Shown: positions 25,983 through 34,554 of the stretch, piece after piece
How positions within the stretch are numbered: position 1 is the first letter of the stretch
How the letters are laid out: each line of letters opens with the position of its first letter
DNA from: Anaerolinea thermolimosa
GTDB taxonomy: Bacteria > Chloroflexota > Anaerolineae > Anaerolineales > Anaerolineaceae
NCBI RefSeq assembly: GCF_001050195.2
Contig: NZ_DF967965.1
Coordinates: forward strand, 2,033,480 to 2,097,479
Direction of reading: 5' to 3'
DNA: 64,000 bases
Made by a program: the position numbers and the translations under genes
Notes under the pieces: generated by a model
Told to the model about the DNA's origin: nothing
What the model saw: only the letters and a program-made list of their open reading frames with translations
Databases searched by the model: none

Positions 25983-27275
25983 ATGGCAAAAAATCCTTCT
26001 CCTAGCGTTACCACTAAAAAACATCTTGCACGCATTGAAAAAGAGCGTCAGCAAACCCGTTACCTCGTAGCCGGGGTAACGGCTATTTTTGTCCTTGTCT
26101 TTGCCCTGATTGCCTACGGCATTCTGGACCAGAAGGTATTTCAATATCAGCGCGTCGTCGCGCAGGTAGGTAACGAAAAAATTACCGTGCGTGAATTTCA
26201 GACAGAAACCCGTTTTGCACGGTTCCTTCTCGTCCGTCAATATGAGCAGATCACTAGCAATCCTTTCCTCGCCCAATTTTACGGACAACAGATTCAACAA
26301 ATTGAGACCCAGCTGGCCGACCCGACCAATATCGGAAAGCGGGTACTCGACCAGATGATTGAAGACCTCCTGGTCGCTCAAGAAGCCAAAGCCCGTGGAA
26401 TCACCGTAAGTGATGAAGAGGTTGAAAAAGGATTGCAGGAGGCTTTCGGGTTTTACGCCAATGGCACGCCCACCCCTGCGCCCACCAGCACTCCCTTCGT
26501 GACTGCAACCCTCAACCCCACTCAGGAAGCCTGGTTGCCTCCTACCCCTACTGACACACCAACCCCTACTGCTGAACCGGCAACCTCTACTCCCACCCTT
26601 ACCCCCACCGCAGTGACTCCCACACCGGGCGGTCCAACCCCCACGCCCGAAGCTTCTCCCACCCCGCTTCCCACCCCCACCGAGTTTACACTGGAGGGGT
26701 ACAAAACCGAGCTGGGAACGTTCCTCAGCACGATAAAGGCCCTCGGATATGACGAAGCCCATCTCCGAAAATATATCTATTACAGTCTGCTTCGGAAGAA
26801 AGTTTACGATGCCATTACCGCCGATGTTCCAACCGAGGGAGAAAAAATCTGGGCCCGGCATATCCTCGTTGACACCGAAGAAGAAGCTAAACAGGTGATT
26901 GATCGATTAAACAAGGGAGAGGATTTCGCCAAACTGGCATCAGAAGTATCCAAAGACACCGGAAGTAAAGATCGCGGAGGCGATTTGGGCTGGTTCACCA
27001 AGGGTGTCATGGTATCTGAATTTGAAAACGCCGCATTTGCCCTCAATATTGGGCAAATCAGCCAGCCAGTCAAATCGCAGTTTGGCTACCACATTATCCA
27101 GCTCCTCGGCAAGCAGGTACTACCCCTGACCGACAATGAACTCAACAACGCCAAACAGTCTCGATGGAACGAATGGCTGACCCAGGCAAAAGCCAGTGAT
27201 CAAGTAAAGACGTTCGATATCTGGCAGACAGTAGTACCAACAGATCCTGCCGTAACCCCCTATGCAGGGCAATAA
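25983..27275 (+). CDS. Membrane-anchored parvulin-type peptidyl-prolyl isomerase (SurA/PrsA-like)
   Basis: Extracytoplasmic folding factor. One TM anchor at about 25-48, a SurA-N-like helical region, then a parvulin (PpiC) domain: WARHILVDTEEEA, GGDLGWFTKG, FENAAFALNIGQIS and FGYHIIQLLG. Between the helical segments, residues about 160-235 form a Thr/Pro-rich low-complexity insert. The ATG at 25983 follows GAGG by 8 bases; an upstream in-frame ATG lies inside the terminator hairpin. A bidirectional terminator separates it from smc. Confidence 0.85.
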   Translation: MAKNPSPSVTTKKHLARIEKERQQTRYLVAGVTAIFVLVFALIAYGILDQKVFQYQRVVAQVGNEKITVREFQTETRFARFLLVRQYEQITSNPFLAQFYGQQIQQIETQLADPTNIGKRVLDQMIEDLLVAQEAKARGITVSDEEVEKGLQEAFGFYANGTPTPAPTSTPFVTATLNPTQEAWLPPTPTDTPTPTAEPATSTPTLTPTAVTPTPGGPTPTPEASPTPLPTPTEFTLEGYKTELGTFLSTIKALGYDEAHLRKYIYYSLLRKKVYDAITADVPTEGEKIWARHILVDTEEEAKQVIDRLNKGEDFAKLASEVSKDTGSKDRGGDLGWFTKGVMVSEFENAAFALNIGQISQPVKSQFGYHIIQLLGKQVLPLTDNELNNAKQSRWNEWLTQAKASDQVKTFDIWQTVVPTDPAVTPYAGQ

Positions 27276-27298
27276 TTAACCCACCAATTCAATTTCAT

Positions 27299-27333
27299 CG
27301 AAAAGAGGCCGGCTTTTGACCGGCCTCTTTTCG
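27299..27333. terminator. Bidirectional terminator between parvulin gene and smc
   Basis: Perfect 14-bp stem (27299-27312 with 27320-27333), 7-base loop. The stem itself has AAAA/TTTT arms, so either strand gives a GC stem followed by T residues. Confidence 0.75.
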
Positions 27334-27347
27334 GTGGTCCTTCAAAT

Positions 27348-30300
27348 TCATTGAACCATCTCGTCGCTCAATTCATCCAGACGCAGGCTGATTACCTGGC
27401 TGGCCGAATCCCGCCCCATAGTCACCCCGTAAATCACATCAGCTGCCTGAACAGTATTCCGGTTATGCGAAACGATGATAAACTGGGTCTTTTCAGAAAG
27501 TTCACGCAAAAGGTCGCGGAACCTGCCAACATTGGCTTCGTCTAACATGGCGTCCACTTCATCCATCACGCAGAAAGGCGTGGGTGACACCTTAAGTAAA
27601 GAAAAGATCAAAGCCACCGCCGTAAGGCTTCGCTCTCCTCCAGAAAGGAGTGACAGCCCCTGATCACGACGGCCAGGCAGGCGAGCTTCGATATCAATTC
27701 CCATTTCAGCCGTACTCTCCGCGTCATTCAAAATTAACCGGGCCGATCCACCTCCAAAAAGCCGGGTGAACATCTGTCGAAACTCCGCCGCAACCGCATC
27801 AAAAGTTTTATGAAAATCTCGCCTCATTAATTCATCTAACTCAGTGATCACCTGCCGGAGATCTGCATCGGCTTTCTGGAGGTCGGCCACCTGGCCAGTG
27901 AGAAATTCATATCGCTCTTTCACCGAACGATATTCGTGTTGGACTTCGGGGTTAATGGGCCCCATCCGCCTGAGCAAAGCCCGTTGACGTGAAATATTCT
28001 CTTCCAGATCGGCAGGTACCTCGGTAATAGCTGGAAGTTGCTCAACCATACCCTCCAGTGGCAGTGGGGTTGGCCCAGAAACGTCCCCTGAATATTCAAA
28101 AGCCACAAGCCCGAAATCTTCCTCGATTTTCCGGCGTAAGGTTTCTAAAGAATCACGGCAGCGGGTCGCTTCCAGTTGAGCCTGGGTGGTGTATCGCTCA
28201 GCCAGAGTCACAGCCTGCTGAGCCGCAATTAAATGATCCCGGAGGCGGGCGCTCTCCTCCTGCACGGTTTTTAGCTGTAGTTCGGCTGGCTCAATTTGCT
28301 CCCGCAACCCCTCGATTTGCTGATTCAACACCTCTTCCTCTGCAAGCGCCTGACGACGTTCAGAATCCACCTGTTCCAGGCCGATTCTCGACTCCTCCAG
28401 ACGCTGTTTCAGAGTTTCAATCTGACTCTGAATGCCGGTCAATCCTTCAGTTAATTCCATCAGGCGCTTTTCGGCATCTCTCACTGCGCGAGCAGTCACT
28501 GCTTGAGCGGTGTTCCAGTGATTCACGGTAGATTGAAGCTCTTCCAGGGGTAAACCGTTAAGCGAGCGGTTCAACTCACGTACTTCTTCGCTTAATGCCT
28601 GCACTCGAAGGGCACCTGCCTCCAGCTCCTTCGCGACCTGTTGCCTTTCCCCTTCGGCTCGTTCGATTTGTCCTTTGAGTGCATTTGCTTGCCGCACCTG
28701 ATACTCCTGCTTCTGGCGAGCCTGTTCATTTTCGAGGACGGCCTGCTGGTATCCCTGGCTGGCTTTCGAGAGAGCCCCCTGCGCCTGCTTTACCATGTTT
28801 TCCAGCTCTTTTTCCCGGGCACGCAGTTCAACGAATTGATTCTCGACCGTGCGTAATTGTTCATTCAAAGTTTCCAGGCGGAGAGAAACAGCCTCAACTG
28901 ATTGCCGCAATTCCTGAAGCCGCCGGGAGCGGCTGATCAGATGGTTGGGTTTCCCCTCCTTGCCAGCAATTACCATACCATTCCCTGAAAAAACTTCGCC
29001 CTTCAGGGTTACAACGCGCGCCCAATCGGGCAATTGTTCAAGGATCCGCCGGGCGCTCTGCCGATCTCTGGCCACCAGAACGTGTCCGAGCAACACTTTG
29101 ATAGCGGGTTTCCATGCGTCAACCACCTGTACCAGATCAGCCGCAATTCCCAGGCAACCTTCATCCCCGACTTGCCTGATCTCCTCACGCACACGCGCCT
29201 CCGCGACAGGCACAATCACAGCGCGTCCCTTTTCGGCTCGTTCCAGAACCTCAAGTACCTCATCCAGATGGTCCGATGCATCCAGCAACAGGCAGTCCAG
29301 AGCTTCTCCAAGCGCCGCGGCAATAGCATGCTCGAACTCAGCAGGAACAACCAGGCCACCAATGAGCGCCTGAAACTTTCCCTTGAGTCGCCCCTGTTGG
29401 GCCTCTTGCAGTAGAAAACGCGTCCCGCTGGCAAGGCCGCTGAGCGAACGCTCAGCCTGCTCAAGAACCTCAAGCTGGGCTTTATATCGTTCACGTTCGG
29501 CTTCCAGCTTCCCGCGTTCTTCAAGCATTGCACGCCTTTGTTCTTCCAGCTTTCGCAATGCATCCCGGTGAGTATTGAGTCCGCCTTCTGCCCTATGCAG
29601 TTCCTCCTCGGCACTCTTTCGATTCAACTCCCATTGTTCCAACCTGGCCTGCAAACGCTTACGATCCTCTCCTTCATGCGCCATCGTTTGTTCCAAGCCG
29701 CGCAGGCTGGCCGTTAATGTCTCCAGTCGATTCGCCAGCTCATCGGACCGGGCCTTCCATTGCACCTGATGTGTCTCAGCACTCACCAGTGCCCGCCTGG
29801 CTTCACGCAGTTTGCCTTCCAGTTCACTACGTTCAGCCTGCCGTTTGGCCAGTGCCTGCCGTGCCCTTTCCAGTTGTTCCGCCGACTCGGCGAGTTCCGC
29901 TCGAAGGCGTTCTACCTCTTCCTCCAGCTCTCCATGCCTTGCCTGACGGGCAACCTGTTCTTCTTCCAAACGGGCCAGGTCACTCTGCATTCTTCGGCGC
30001 TGCTCCACCAGCGAGCGTTGGCGTTCCTCCATCACCGCCAGGGCACGGCTAATTTTTTCCCTTTGGGTATGGAGTTCAGCCGATTGGCGGTGCCACGTGT
30101 TGAGCCTTTCTCGCAATTCCTGTTGTTGTTCATCCACTTTGTTAACGGCATTCTCAGCCTCTGTTTGCCTCTGACGCGCCTGTTCCAGACGCTCTTCCTG
30201 AACTCGCAGAGCTTCTCGGGCATGGATCAGTTCTGCCTGACTGCGCTGCCAGTGATACCCGTACCACTCTCGTAAAAGAATCCGTAAGTCGTTGCGGATT

Positions 30301-30953
30301 TGCTCATATTCCATGGCCCGCTTTGCCTGACGTTCCAGGCTTTGCAGGCGCGGTTCCAGTTCACTGAGAATATCCTGCACCCGTTCCAGGTTTCTGCGCG
30401 TGGCATCCAATCGGTTAAGGGCTTCCTCGCGCCTTGCGCGATACAGGCCTATTCCGGCGGCCTCTTCAAAGAAACGCCGCCGCTCCTCCGGTTTTAAGGA
30501 AAGGGCCGCATCAACCAGGCCCTGCCCGATGATCGTATAAGTACGTTCCGCCAGTCCAGATTGCGCCAGCAACTCAGTGATCTCTTTCAAACGCACCCGC
30601 TGTCCATTCAATAAGTATTCATTGGTGCCATCACGATAAGCGCGTCGGGTAATGCAGACCTCAGAGTAATCAATCGGTAACCAACCACTCTCATTATCAA
30701 ATACGATCGAGGCCGAGGCCATCCCCGCCCGCGGGCGCAGTTCCGATCCAGAGAAAATCATATCCTCGGTTTTACGCCCGCGTAAAAGACTGTAGGATTG
30801 TTCCCCCAGCACCCAACGCACCGCATCGGCAATGTTTGACTTCCCCGATCCATTTGGCCCCACGATGGCCGTCACCTGTCCGGGGAATTCAAAAATAGTA
30901 CGGCTCGCAAAGGTTTTGTAACCATGAAGTTCAAGCGATTTTAATAAAGGCAT
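27348..30953 (-). CDS. smc: Chromosome segregation protein SMC
   Basis: ATPase core of the condensin complex; partner ScpA is at 33.1 kb. N-terminal head: GYKTFASRT and Walker A GPNGSGKSN (about 32-40). Two long coiled-coil arms rich in Glu, Gln, Arg and Leu surround a hinge at about 510-640 (ASGTRFLLQEA through VVTLKGEVFSGNG). C-terminal head: LSGGERSLTAVALIF signature and Walker B VMDEVDAMLDEAN. The full 1201 residues are present. No strong ribosome site precedes the ATG; rnc is 59 bases upstream on the same strand. Confidence 0.97.
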   Translation of the reverse strand: MPLLKSLELHGYKTFASRTIFEFPGQVTAIVGPNGSGKSNIADAVRWVLGEQSYSLLRGRKTEDMIFSGSELRPRAGMASASIVFDNESGWLPIDYSEVCITRRAYRDGTNEYLLNGQRVRLKEITELLAQSGLAERTYTIIGQGLVDAALSLKPEERRRFFEEAAGIGLYRARREEALNRLDATRRNLERVQDILSELEPRLQSLERQAKRAMEYEQIRNDLRILLREWYGYHWQRSQAELIHAREALRVQEERLEQARQRQTEAENAVNKVDEQQQELRERLNTWHRQSAELHTQREKISRALAVMEERQRSLVEQRRRMQSDLARLEEEQVARQARHGELEEEVERLRAELAESAEQLERARQALAKRQAERSELEGKLREARRALVSAETHQVQWKARSDELANRLETLTASLRGLEQTMAHEGEDRKRLQARLEQWELNRKSAEEELHRAEGGLNTHRDALRKLEEQRRAMLEERGKLEAERERYKAQLEVLEQAERSLSGLASGTRFLLQEAQQGRLKGKFQALIGGLVVPAEFEHAIAAALGEALDCLLLDASDHLDEVLEVLERAEKGRAVIVPVAEARVREEIRQVGDEGCLGIAADLVQVVDAWKPAIKVLLGHVLVARDRQSARRILEQLPDWARVVTLKGEVFSGNGMVIAGKEGKPNHLISRSRRLQELRQSVEAVSLRLETLNEQLRTVENQFVELRAREKELENMVKQAQGALSKASQGYQQAVLENEQARQKQEYQVRQANALKGQIERAEGERQQVAKELEAGALRVQALSEEVRELNRSLNGLPLEELQSTVNHWNTAQAVTARAVRDAEKRLMELTEGLTGIQSQIETLKQRLEESRIGLEQVDSERRQALAEEEVLNQQIEGLREQIEPAELQLKTVQEESARLRDHLIAAQQAVTLAERYTTQAQLEATRCRDSLETLRRKIEEDFGLVAFEYSGDVSGPTPLPLEGMVEQLPAITEVPADLEENISRQRALLRRMGPINPEVQHEYRSVKERYEFLTGQVADLQKADADLRQVITELDELMRRDFHKTFDAVAAEFRQMFTRLFGGGSARLILNDAESTAEMGIDIEARLPGRRDQGLSLLSGGERSLTAVALIFSLLKVSPTPFCVMDEVDAMLDEANVGRFRDLLRELSEKTQFIIVSHNRNTVQAADVIYGVTMGRDSASQVISLRLDELSDEMVQ

Positions 30954-31012
30954 AAAGAAGCCATACCCCGCATGTGGTAAAAAAACAGGAAAAGAAATAA
31001 TAGCCCGTCGGA

Positions 31013-31723
31013 TTAGAGCATTCCAAGACGCTCCAGAGCGTCCTTTGCCGCTGCTTTTGCAGCCGCCTGCTTGCTGTGACCGGTGCCTCGCCCATACAAC
31101 TCTCCATTGATAATGACTTCCACTTCAAACACTTTCGAGTGATCGGGGCCAAAAGCATTACGTGTGATGTAATGCGGTGCCTGAAACCCCTGCGATTGTG
31201 CCCATTCCTGCAGGAGGCTTTTGGGGTCTTCAATGCTATGCGTGGCCAGAATCCGGTCAGAAGCTTCTTCAAGCATGGGCGCAATAAACTCTCGCACCGC
31301 CTCGATGCCCTGGTCGAGATAAATCGCTCCAATCAGCGCTTCGAAAGTATCACACAACAGGGCGGGGCGGTCACGCCCTCCCGCCTGGCTCTCCCCTTTT
31401 CCCAGCCGCATGGCAGCCCCCAGGCCAATCTGACGGGCAAATTCAGCCAGTTGCTCGGTATACACCAGTGCCGAACGCATTCGCGTCAGATCGCCCTCGG
31501 GCATTTCCGGGAAGCGGTTGTAGAGCCAGGCTCCTACAATAAAATCCAGAATTGCGTCACCCAAGAACTCCAGGCGTTCATTATCTTCCAGCGCTTCAGC
31601 ATGCTCGTTCAGGTAGGAACGATGGGTTAAAGCCCGGCTGAGCAACATCCAGTCATTGAAATGCAAACCAATTCGTTTCGCAAATTCTTGCGGAGACTCT
31701 ACATGATTGGTGATCTGCTCCAT
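31013..31723 (-). CDS. rnc: Ribonuclease III
   Basis: Cleaves double-stranded RNA, including rRNA precursors. Catalytic signature NERLEFLGDAILDFIVG (about 43-59) and the second acidic site in DTFEALIGAIYLDQG are intact. A C-terminal dsRBD (DPKSLLQEWAQ to the end) follows; total 236 residues. GGGAG lies 6 bases before the ATG and is partly inside a small hairpin. Upstream, between moaDE and rnc, lies a 68-base structured region, a possible self-cleavage site. rnc precedes smc, a common bacterial order. Confidence 0.96.
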   Translation of the reverse strand: MEQITNHVESPQEFAKRIGLHFNDWMLLSRALTHRSYLNEHAEALEDNERLEFLGDAILDFIVGAWLYNRFPEMPEGDLTRMRSALVYTEQLAEFARQIGLGAAMRLGKGESQAGGRDRPALLCDTFEALIGAIYLDQGIEAVREFIAPMLEEASDRILATHSIEDPKSLLQEWAQSQGFQAPHYITRNAFGPDHSKVFEVEVIINGELYGRGTGHSKQAAAKAAAKDALERLGML

Positions 31724-31731
31724 TTGTCTCT

Positions 31732-31812
31732 CCCTGGAACCCAGGGGACGCGAGCCGCCCGATTCGTCTCCATATTTTCCATCTCTCCGATGGCCCCGGC
31801 AGCTTGCGTCCC
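31732..31812 (-). promoter_or_regulatory. Structured leader upstream of rnc
   Basis: On the minus-strand RNA, GGGACGC (31812-31806) pairs with GCGUCCC (31751-31745), then after one mismatch AGCUGCC (31804-31798) pairs with GGCGGCU (31759-31753, one G-U). Inside is a CCAUC/GAUGG hairpin (31793-31779). A second hairpin CCCUGG/CCAGGG (31746-31732) covers the rnc ribosome site GGGAG and shares two bases with the long stem, so the two compete. Function is inferred; RNase III autocleavage is one possibility. Confidence 0.4.
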
Positions 31813-31847
31813 ATTAGTTCCCGAATAACACCTGCTTCACCATGGGG

Positions 31848-32561
31848 TTAATCGCCCCTTCTGGGATGGTAATGGCCATCCACCCAGATTTCTCCATGTG
31901 GACCAATTTCCTTCTTCCAAACCGGCACAATTTCTTTTAATCGGTCAATCCCGTATCTTGCCGCCTCAAAGACACCTGTGTCTCGATGACTGGCACTGCA
32001 AGCGATGACCACTGTCGGTGTGCCTACCTCAAGACTGCCAATCCGTTGAATGATGGCAATGCCCTCCACCGCTGGCCAGCGTTCGCGGATTTCTCTGGCT
32101 ACCTGAGCCATTTTAGCTTCAGCCATGGGAATATAGGCTTCATATTCCAGTTGAATGGTCTCATGCGCCGCTCCACGAGTGGTCTTTCCTCGAACCATTC
32201 CACTGAATACACAGGCTGCCCCCGTGGTTGGTAAAGTAATTTGCGCCACAACTTCATTCAGATCGAGAGGTGCTTGGGTGACCCGTAAAATGGTCGGCCC
32301 CCCCTCCCCTCCACTCACCGGTGGGAACAGCCCAACTTCTGCCCCATCAGCCACCGGGTCGCTGTCAAACGCAAATTCGCGGTTAACGGAAATGATTATA
32401 CTCCCTGACGCGCCCGCCAGGGCAGGAAACCTTTCCAGAAGTATAGCCTTCAGATCTGCCACCCGCGCCCCTTGTGGAATTTCCAGGGTCGTGCTGGTCA
32501 TTCCAACCCGTTCCTTCAGAGAGGCAAAAAAAAGCACTGTAACCTTAATCAGATCATTCAT
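31848..32561 (-). CDS. MoaD-MoaE fusion, molybdopterin synthase
   Basis: Both subunits of molybdopterin synthase in one chain of 237 residues. Residues 1-85 are the ubiquitin-like sulfur carrier MoaD, ending FPPVSGG with Gly84-Gly85, which normally must be the free C terminus. Residues from about 90 form MoaE (TGAACVFSGMVRGKT, YEAYIPMAEAKM, VWKKEIGPHGEIWVDG with the conserved lysines). Cleavage after Gly85 is therefore expected. The ATG at 32561 lies 8 bases inside the end of moaC. Confidence 0.9.
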   Translation of the reverse strand: MNDLIKVTVLFFASLKERVGMTSTTLEIPQGARVADLKAILLERFPALAGASGSIIISVNREFAFDSDPVADGAEVGLFPPVSGGEGGPTILRVTQAPLDLNEVVAQITLPTTGAACVFSGMVRGKTTRGAAHETIQLEYEAYIPMAEAKMAQVAREIRERWPAVEGIAIIQRIGSLEVGTPTVVIACSASHRDTGVFEAARYGIDRLKEIVPVWKKEIGPHGEIWVDGHYHPRRGD

Positions 32562-33036
32562 TGTGCACATCCCCACTCAGCCCCCCATGTTTTTCCACAA
32601 GATGGATATTTTCGATCCGGGCATTTTTTTCCACCGCTTTCACCATATCGTATACAGTTAATGCAGCCACACTGACAGCAGTTAAAGCCTCCATTTCCAC
32701 GCCGGTCTTTCCGGTAGCGCGGGCAGTGGCGGTAATCCTTACGCCTGGCAGATCGTCCGCCAATTCCACCTTCACTGCAATGTGATTCATGACAATGGGA
32801 TGACAGAGAGGAATCAATTCAGCAGTTTTCTTGGCACCAAGGATTCCGGCGATCTGAGCCACCCCAAGCACATCCCCTTTCTTCAGCAACCCCTCCCGAA
32901 TAAGCTCCAGAGTGCTGGCCTGAAGATGTACCTCGCCGCGAGCCACTGCCATACGTTCCGTATCGGGTTTATTCCCAACATCGACCATTCTGGCCTGCCC
33001 GGAATCATCAAGATGGGTAAGTTTCTTTGAGTTCAA
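32554..33036 (-). CDS. moaC: Cyclic pyranopterin monophosphate synthase MoaC
   Basis: Converts the MoaA product 3',8-cyclo-GTP to cPMP in molybdenum cofactor synthesis. Visible: MVDVGNKPDTERMAVARG, IPLCHPI, VEMEALTAVSVAALTVYDMVKA and the late Lys-His segment. At 160 residues it is normal. The TTG start at 33036 is supported by AGGAG about 5 bases upstream. It overlaps moaDE by 8 bases and diverges from scpA. moaA is not in the window. Confidence 0.95.
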   Translation of the reverse strand: MNSKKLTHLDDSGQARMVDVGNKPDTERMAVARGEVHLQASTLELIREGLLKKGDVLGVAQIAGILGAKKTAELIPLCHPIVMNHIAVKVELADDLPGVRITATARATGKTGVEMEALTAVSVAALTVYDMVKAVEKNARIENIHLVEKHGGLSGDVHNE

Positions 33037-33108
33037 GGCACTCCTTTCTAATAATCAGATGAGAACAAAGTTAAATTATAAACCCTTCCCTCAGGTTTCT
33101 GACGCTTC

Positions 33109-33117
33109 TGCTATAAT
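33109..33117 (+). promoter_or_regulatory. Extended -10 promoter of scpA
   Basis: TG-C-TATAAT; the box ends at 33117, so the start site falls at about 33124-33125, exactly on the GTG start of scpA. No Shine-Dalgarno sequence precedes that GTG. Confidence 0.6.
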
Positions 33118-33124
33118 TCGCCCT

Positions 33125-33916
33125 GTGAGTTTCCAGGTAGCCGGACATCAAACCGAGCATTATCGGATCAGCACGCCTGTTTATGAAGGCCCGCTGGACC
33201 TGCTTCTTGAATTAATCGAACACGCCGAGCTGGATATCACCGCCCTGGCACTCGCCCAGGTCACGGACCAATACCTGGCATACCTCCAACACATTTCTGA
33301 CCGCGATCCGGCTGAGGTTTCTGCATTTCTGGTGATCGCATCCCGCCTCTTGCAGATTAAATCTGCCGCTTTGCTTCCACGGCCACCGGCTGAAGCCTCG
33401 TCAAAAGATGACGAAGACCCCGGCGAAGCCCTCGCCCGGCAATTGATCATTTATCGCCGTTTCAAAGAGCTGGCGGAGGTTCTTGCCGACCGCGAAGCCA
33501 GAGGATTACGCACTTATCTCCGGGTGGCCCAACCGGCTTTTAAATTCGAAGCCCGCCTTGACCTTACAGGCATCACCGTCCAGCATCTACGCGATGCGGC
33601 ACGTGCCATACTTCTTGGACGCCCGGATTTACCCTCGTTAAATCAGGTGGTTTCGCGACCTCGCATTACCATCCGGGAGAAAATTCACGGAATCCTTGAA
33701 ACGCTCCGCCGCTTCGGGCAAACCACATTCCGCTCCCTGCTCGAAAAGAAGACCGACCGCGTGGAATGGATCGTCACCTTCCTGGCCATGCTGGAATTGG
33801 TTAAACGGCGCATTGTGGTAGCGAATCAGGATCAACTCTTTGGAGAGATTCAAATCGAGCCAACCGGCGAAACCCTCTCTTCAGAGGCAGAAGTCGAAAC
33901 CGAATTTATCGATTGA
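33125..33916 (+). CDS. scpA: Segregation and condensation protein A
   Basis: Kleisin bridging the SMC heads. N-terminal TPVYEGPLDLLLELIEHAELDI is diagnostic, followed by the SRLLQIKSAALLP helix and a C-terminal winged helix (KTDRVEWIVTFLAMLELVKRR). I place the start at GTG 33125 (263 residues), where a promoter box predicts a leaderless message; an in-frame ATG at 33059 lies upstream of that box. scpB is not adjacent. smc lies 2 kb away on the other strand. Confidence 0.9.
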   Translation: MSFQVAGHQTEHYRISTPVYEGPLDLLLELIEHAELDITALALAQVTDQYLAYLQHISDRDPAEVSAFLVIASRLLQIKSAALLPRPPAEASSKDDEDPGEALARQLIIYRRFKELAEVLADREARGLRTYLRVAQPAFKFEARLDLTGITVQHLRDAARAILLGRPDLPSLNQVVSRPRITIREKIHGILETLRRFGQTTFRSLLEKKTDRVEWIVTFLAMLELVKRRIVVANQDQLFGEIQIEPTGETLSSEAEVETEFID

Positions 33917-33921
33917 CCTTT

Positions 33922-33957
33922 ATAAAAAAATGGCGGCAGAAGAACCTCCTGCCGCCA
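33922..33957 (-). terminator. Terminator of the 184-residue hypothetical gene
   Basis: Stem 33931-33939 with 33949-33957 (9 bp, GC-rich), loop 9; on the minus strand it is followed by seven T residues. No T-run on the plus strand, so it serves the minus gene. Confidence 0.7.
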
Positions 33958-33977
33958 CATCCACGCAGAAAAGAGAA

Positions 33978-34532
33978 TCAGGCTTCTTCTGCTCCCTCTT
34001 CTTCGTCTTCGAAGAGCTCATATGGAAGCCGATTCGCAATCCAAACACACATCAAACGAATATCATCACTTTCAGCGGGTGAATCAGGGAACATCTCGGC
34101 GTAAGTTTGGTCGAGCACTTCATACGTCTCGGTCTTGGGCCACTGCGTCATAAACCCAGGCAGTTTACTCCGATCGGCTTCTGGGGGAAGAAGTTGTTCC
34201 CAGTTTCGGGCTTTGAGCATCTCAAAAACCCGGGCGCGCAAATCAGGATGAAGTTCAGACCACCCCTGCAAGACCTGGGCGGTAAACTCTGGATGGCGCT
34301 CAAAAGCCGTAACCGCCCCCTTCACCCGCAGAGGCAACGGGGCAATAGCACTGTTCCTGAAGCCCGGAATGTTAATATGCCTGCGGATCAGACCGTTCAA
34401 CCTGCCCCTTCTTTCTCCAGGCAGTTTCTCTACATCCCGCAGCACCGATTGGATCACCTTTAGCCGGTAATCATCCAGCATGAACTCATTGATTGCATGA
34501 AAAGGTAAATAGCGAATCTGGGTATCATCCAT
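33978..34532 (-). CDS. Hypothetical protein, 184 residues
   Basis: I do not recognise the family. It is predicted soluble and mainly alpha-helical, with no signal peptide or TM segment. The N terminus MDDTQIRYLPFHAINEFML is hydrophobic-patterned, the middle is basic (RRGRLNGLIRRHI), and the tail is strongly acidic (DEEEGAEE). A terminator follows. A TATAAT box ending 9 bases before the ATG suggests a nearly leaderless transcript. It lies between scpA (convergent) and an aldo/keto reductase. Confidence 0.7.
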   Translation of the reverse strand: MDDTQIRYLPFHAINEFMLDDYRLKVIQSVLRDVEKLPGERRGRLNGLIRRHINIPGFRNSAIAPLPLRVKGAVTAFERHPEFTAQVLQGWSELHPDLRARVFEMLKARNWEQLLPPEADRSKLPGFMTQWPKTETYEVLDQTYAEMFPDSPAESDDIRLMCVWIANRLPYELFEDEEEGAEEA

Positions 34533-34540
34533 AAGGCCCG

Positions 34541-34546
34541 ATTATA
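34541..34546 (-). promoter_or_regulatory. -10 box of the hypothetical gene
   Basis: TATAAT on the minus strand; the predicted start site at about 34534 leaves a leader of about 2 bases before the ATG at 34532. Confidence 0.45.
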
Positions 34547-34554
34547 AATCACAC

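Noticed and set aside
29760-30275. Long open frames antisense to smc (and to fumC at 14559-15368)
   Set aside because: They are shadows of strongly conserved genes on the other strand, lack ribosome sites and show no recognisable motifs.
31745-31812. GGGACGCAAGC in the rnc leader resembles the core of a c-di-GMP-I riboswitch
   Set aside because: The partner helix with AAACC and GAAA loop, and the receptor region, are not present; the sequence instead folds as a long simple stem.
33059-33124. ATG at 33059 as the start of scpA
   Set aside because: It lies upstream of the extended -10 box at 33109-33117, adds residues not typical of ScpA and has no ribosome site.
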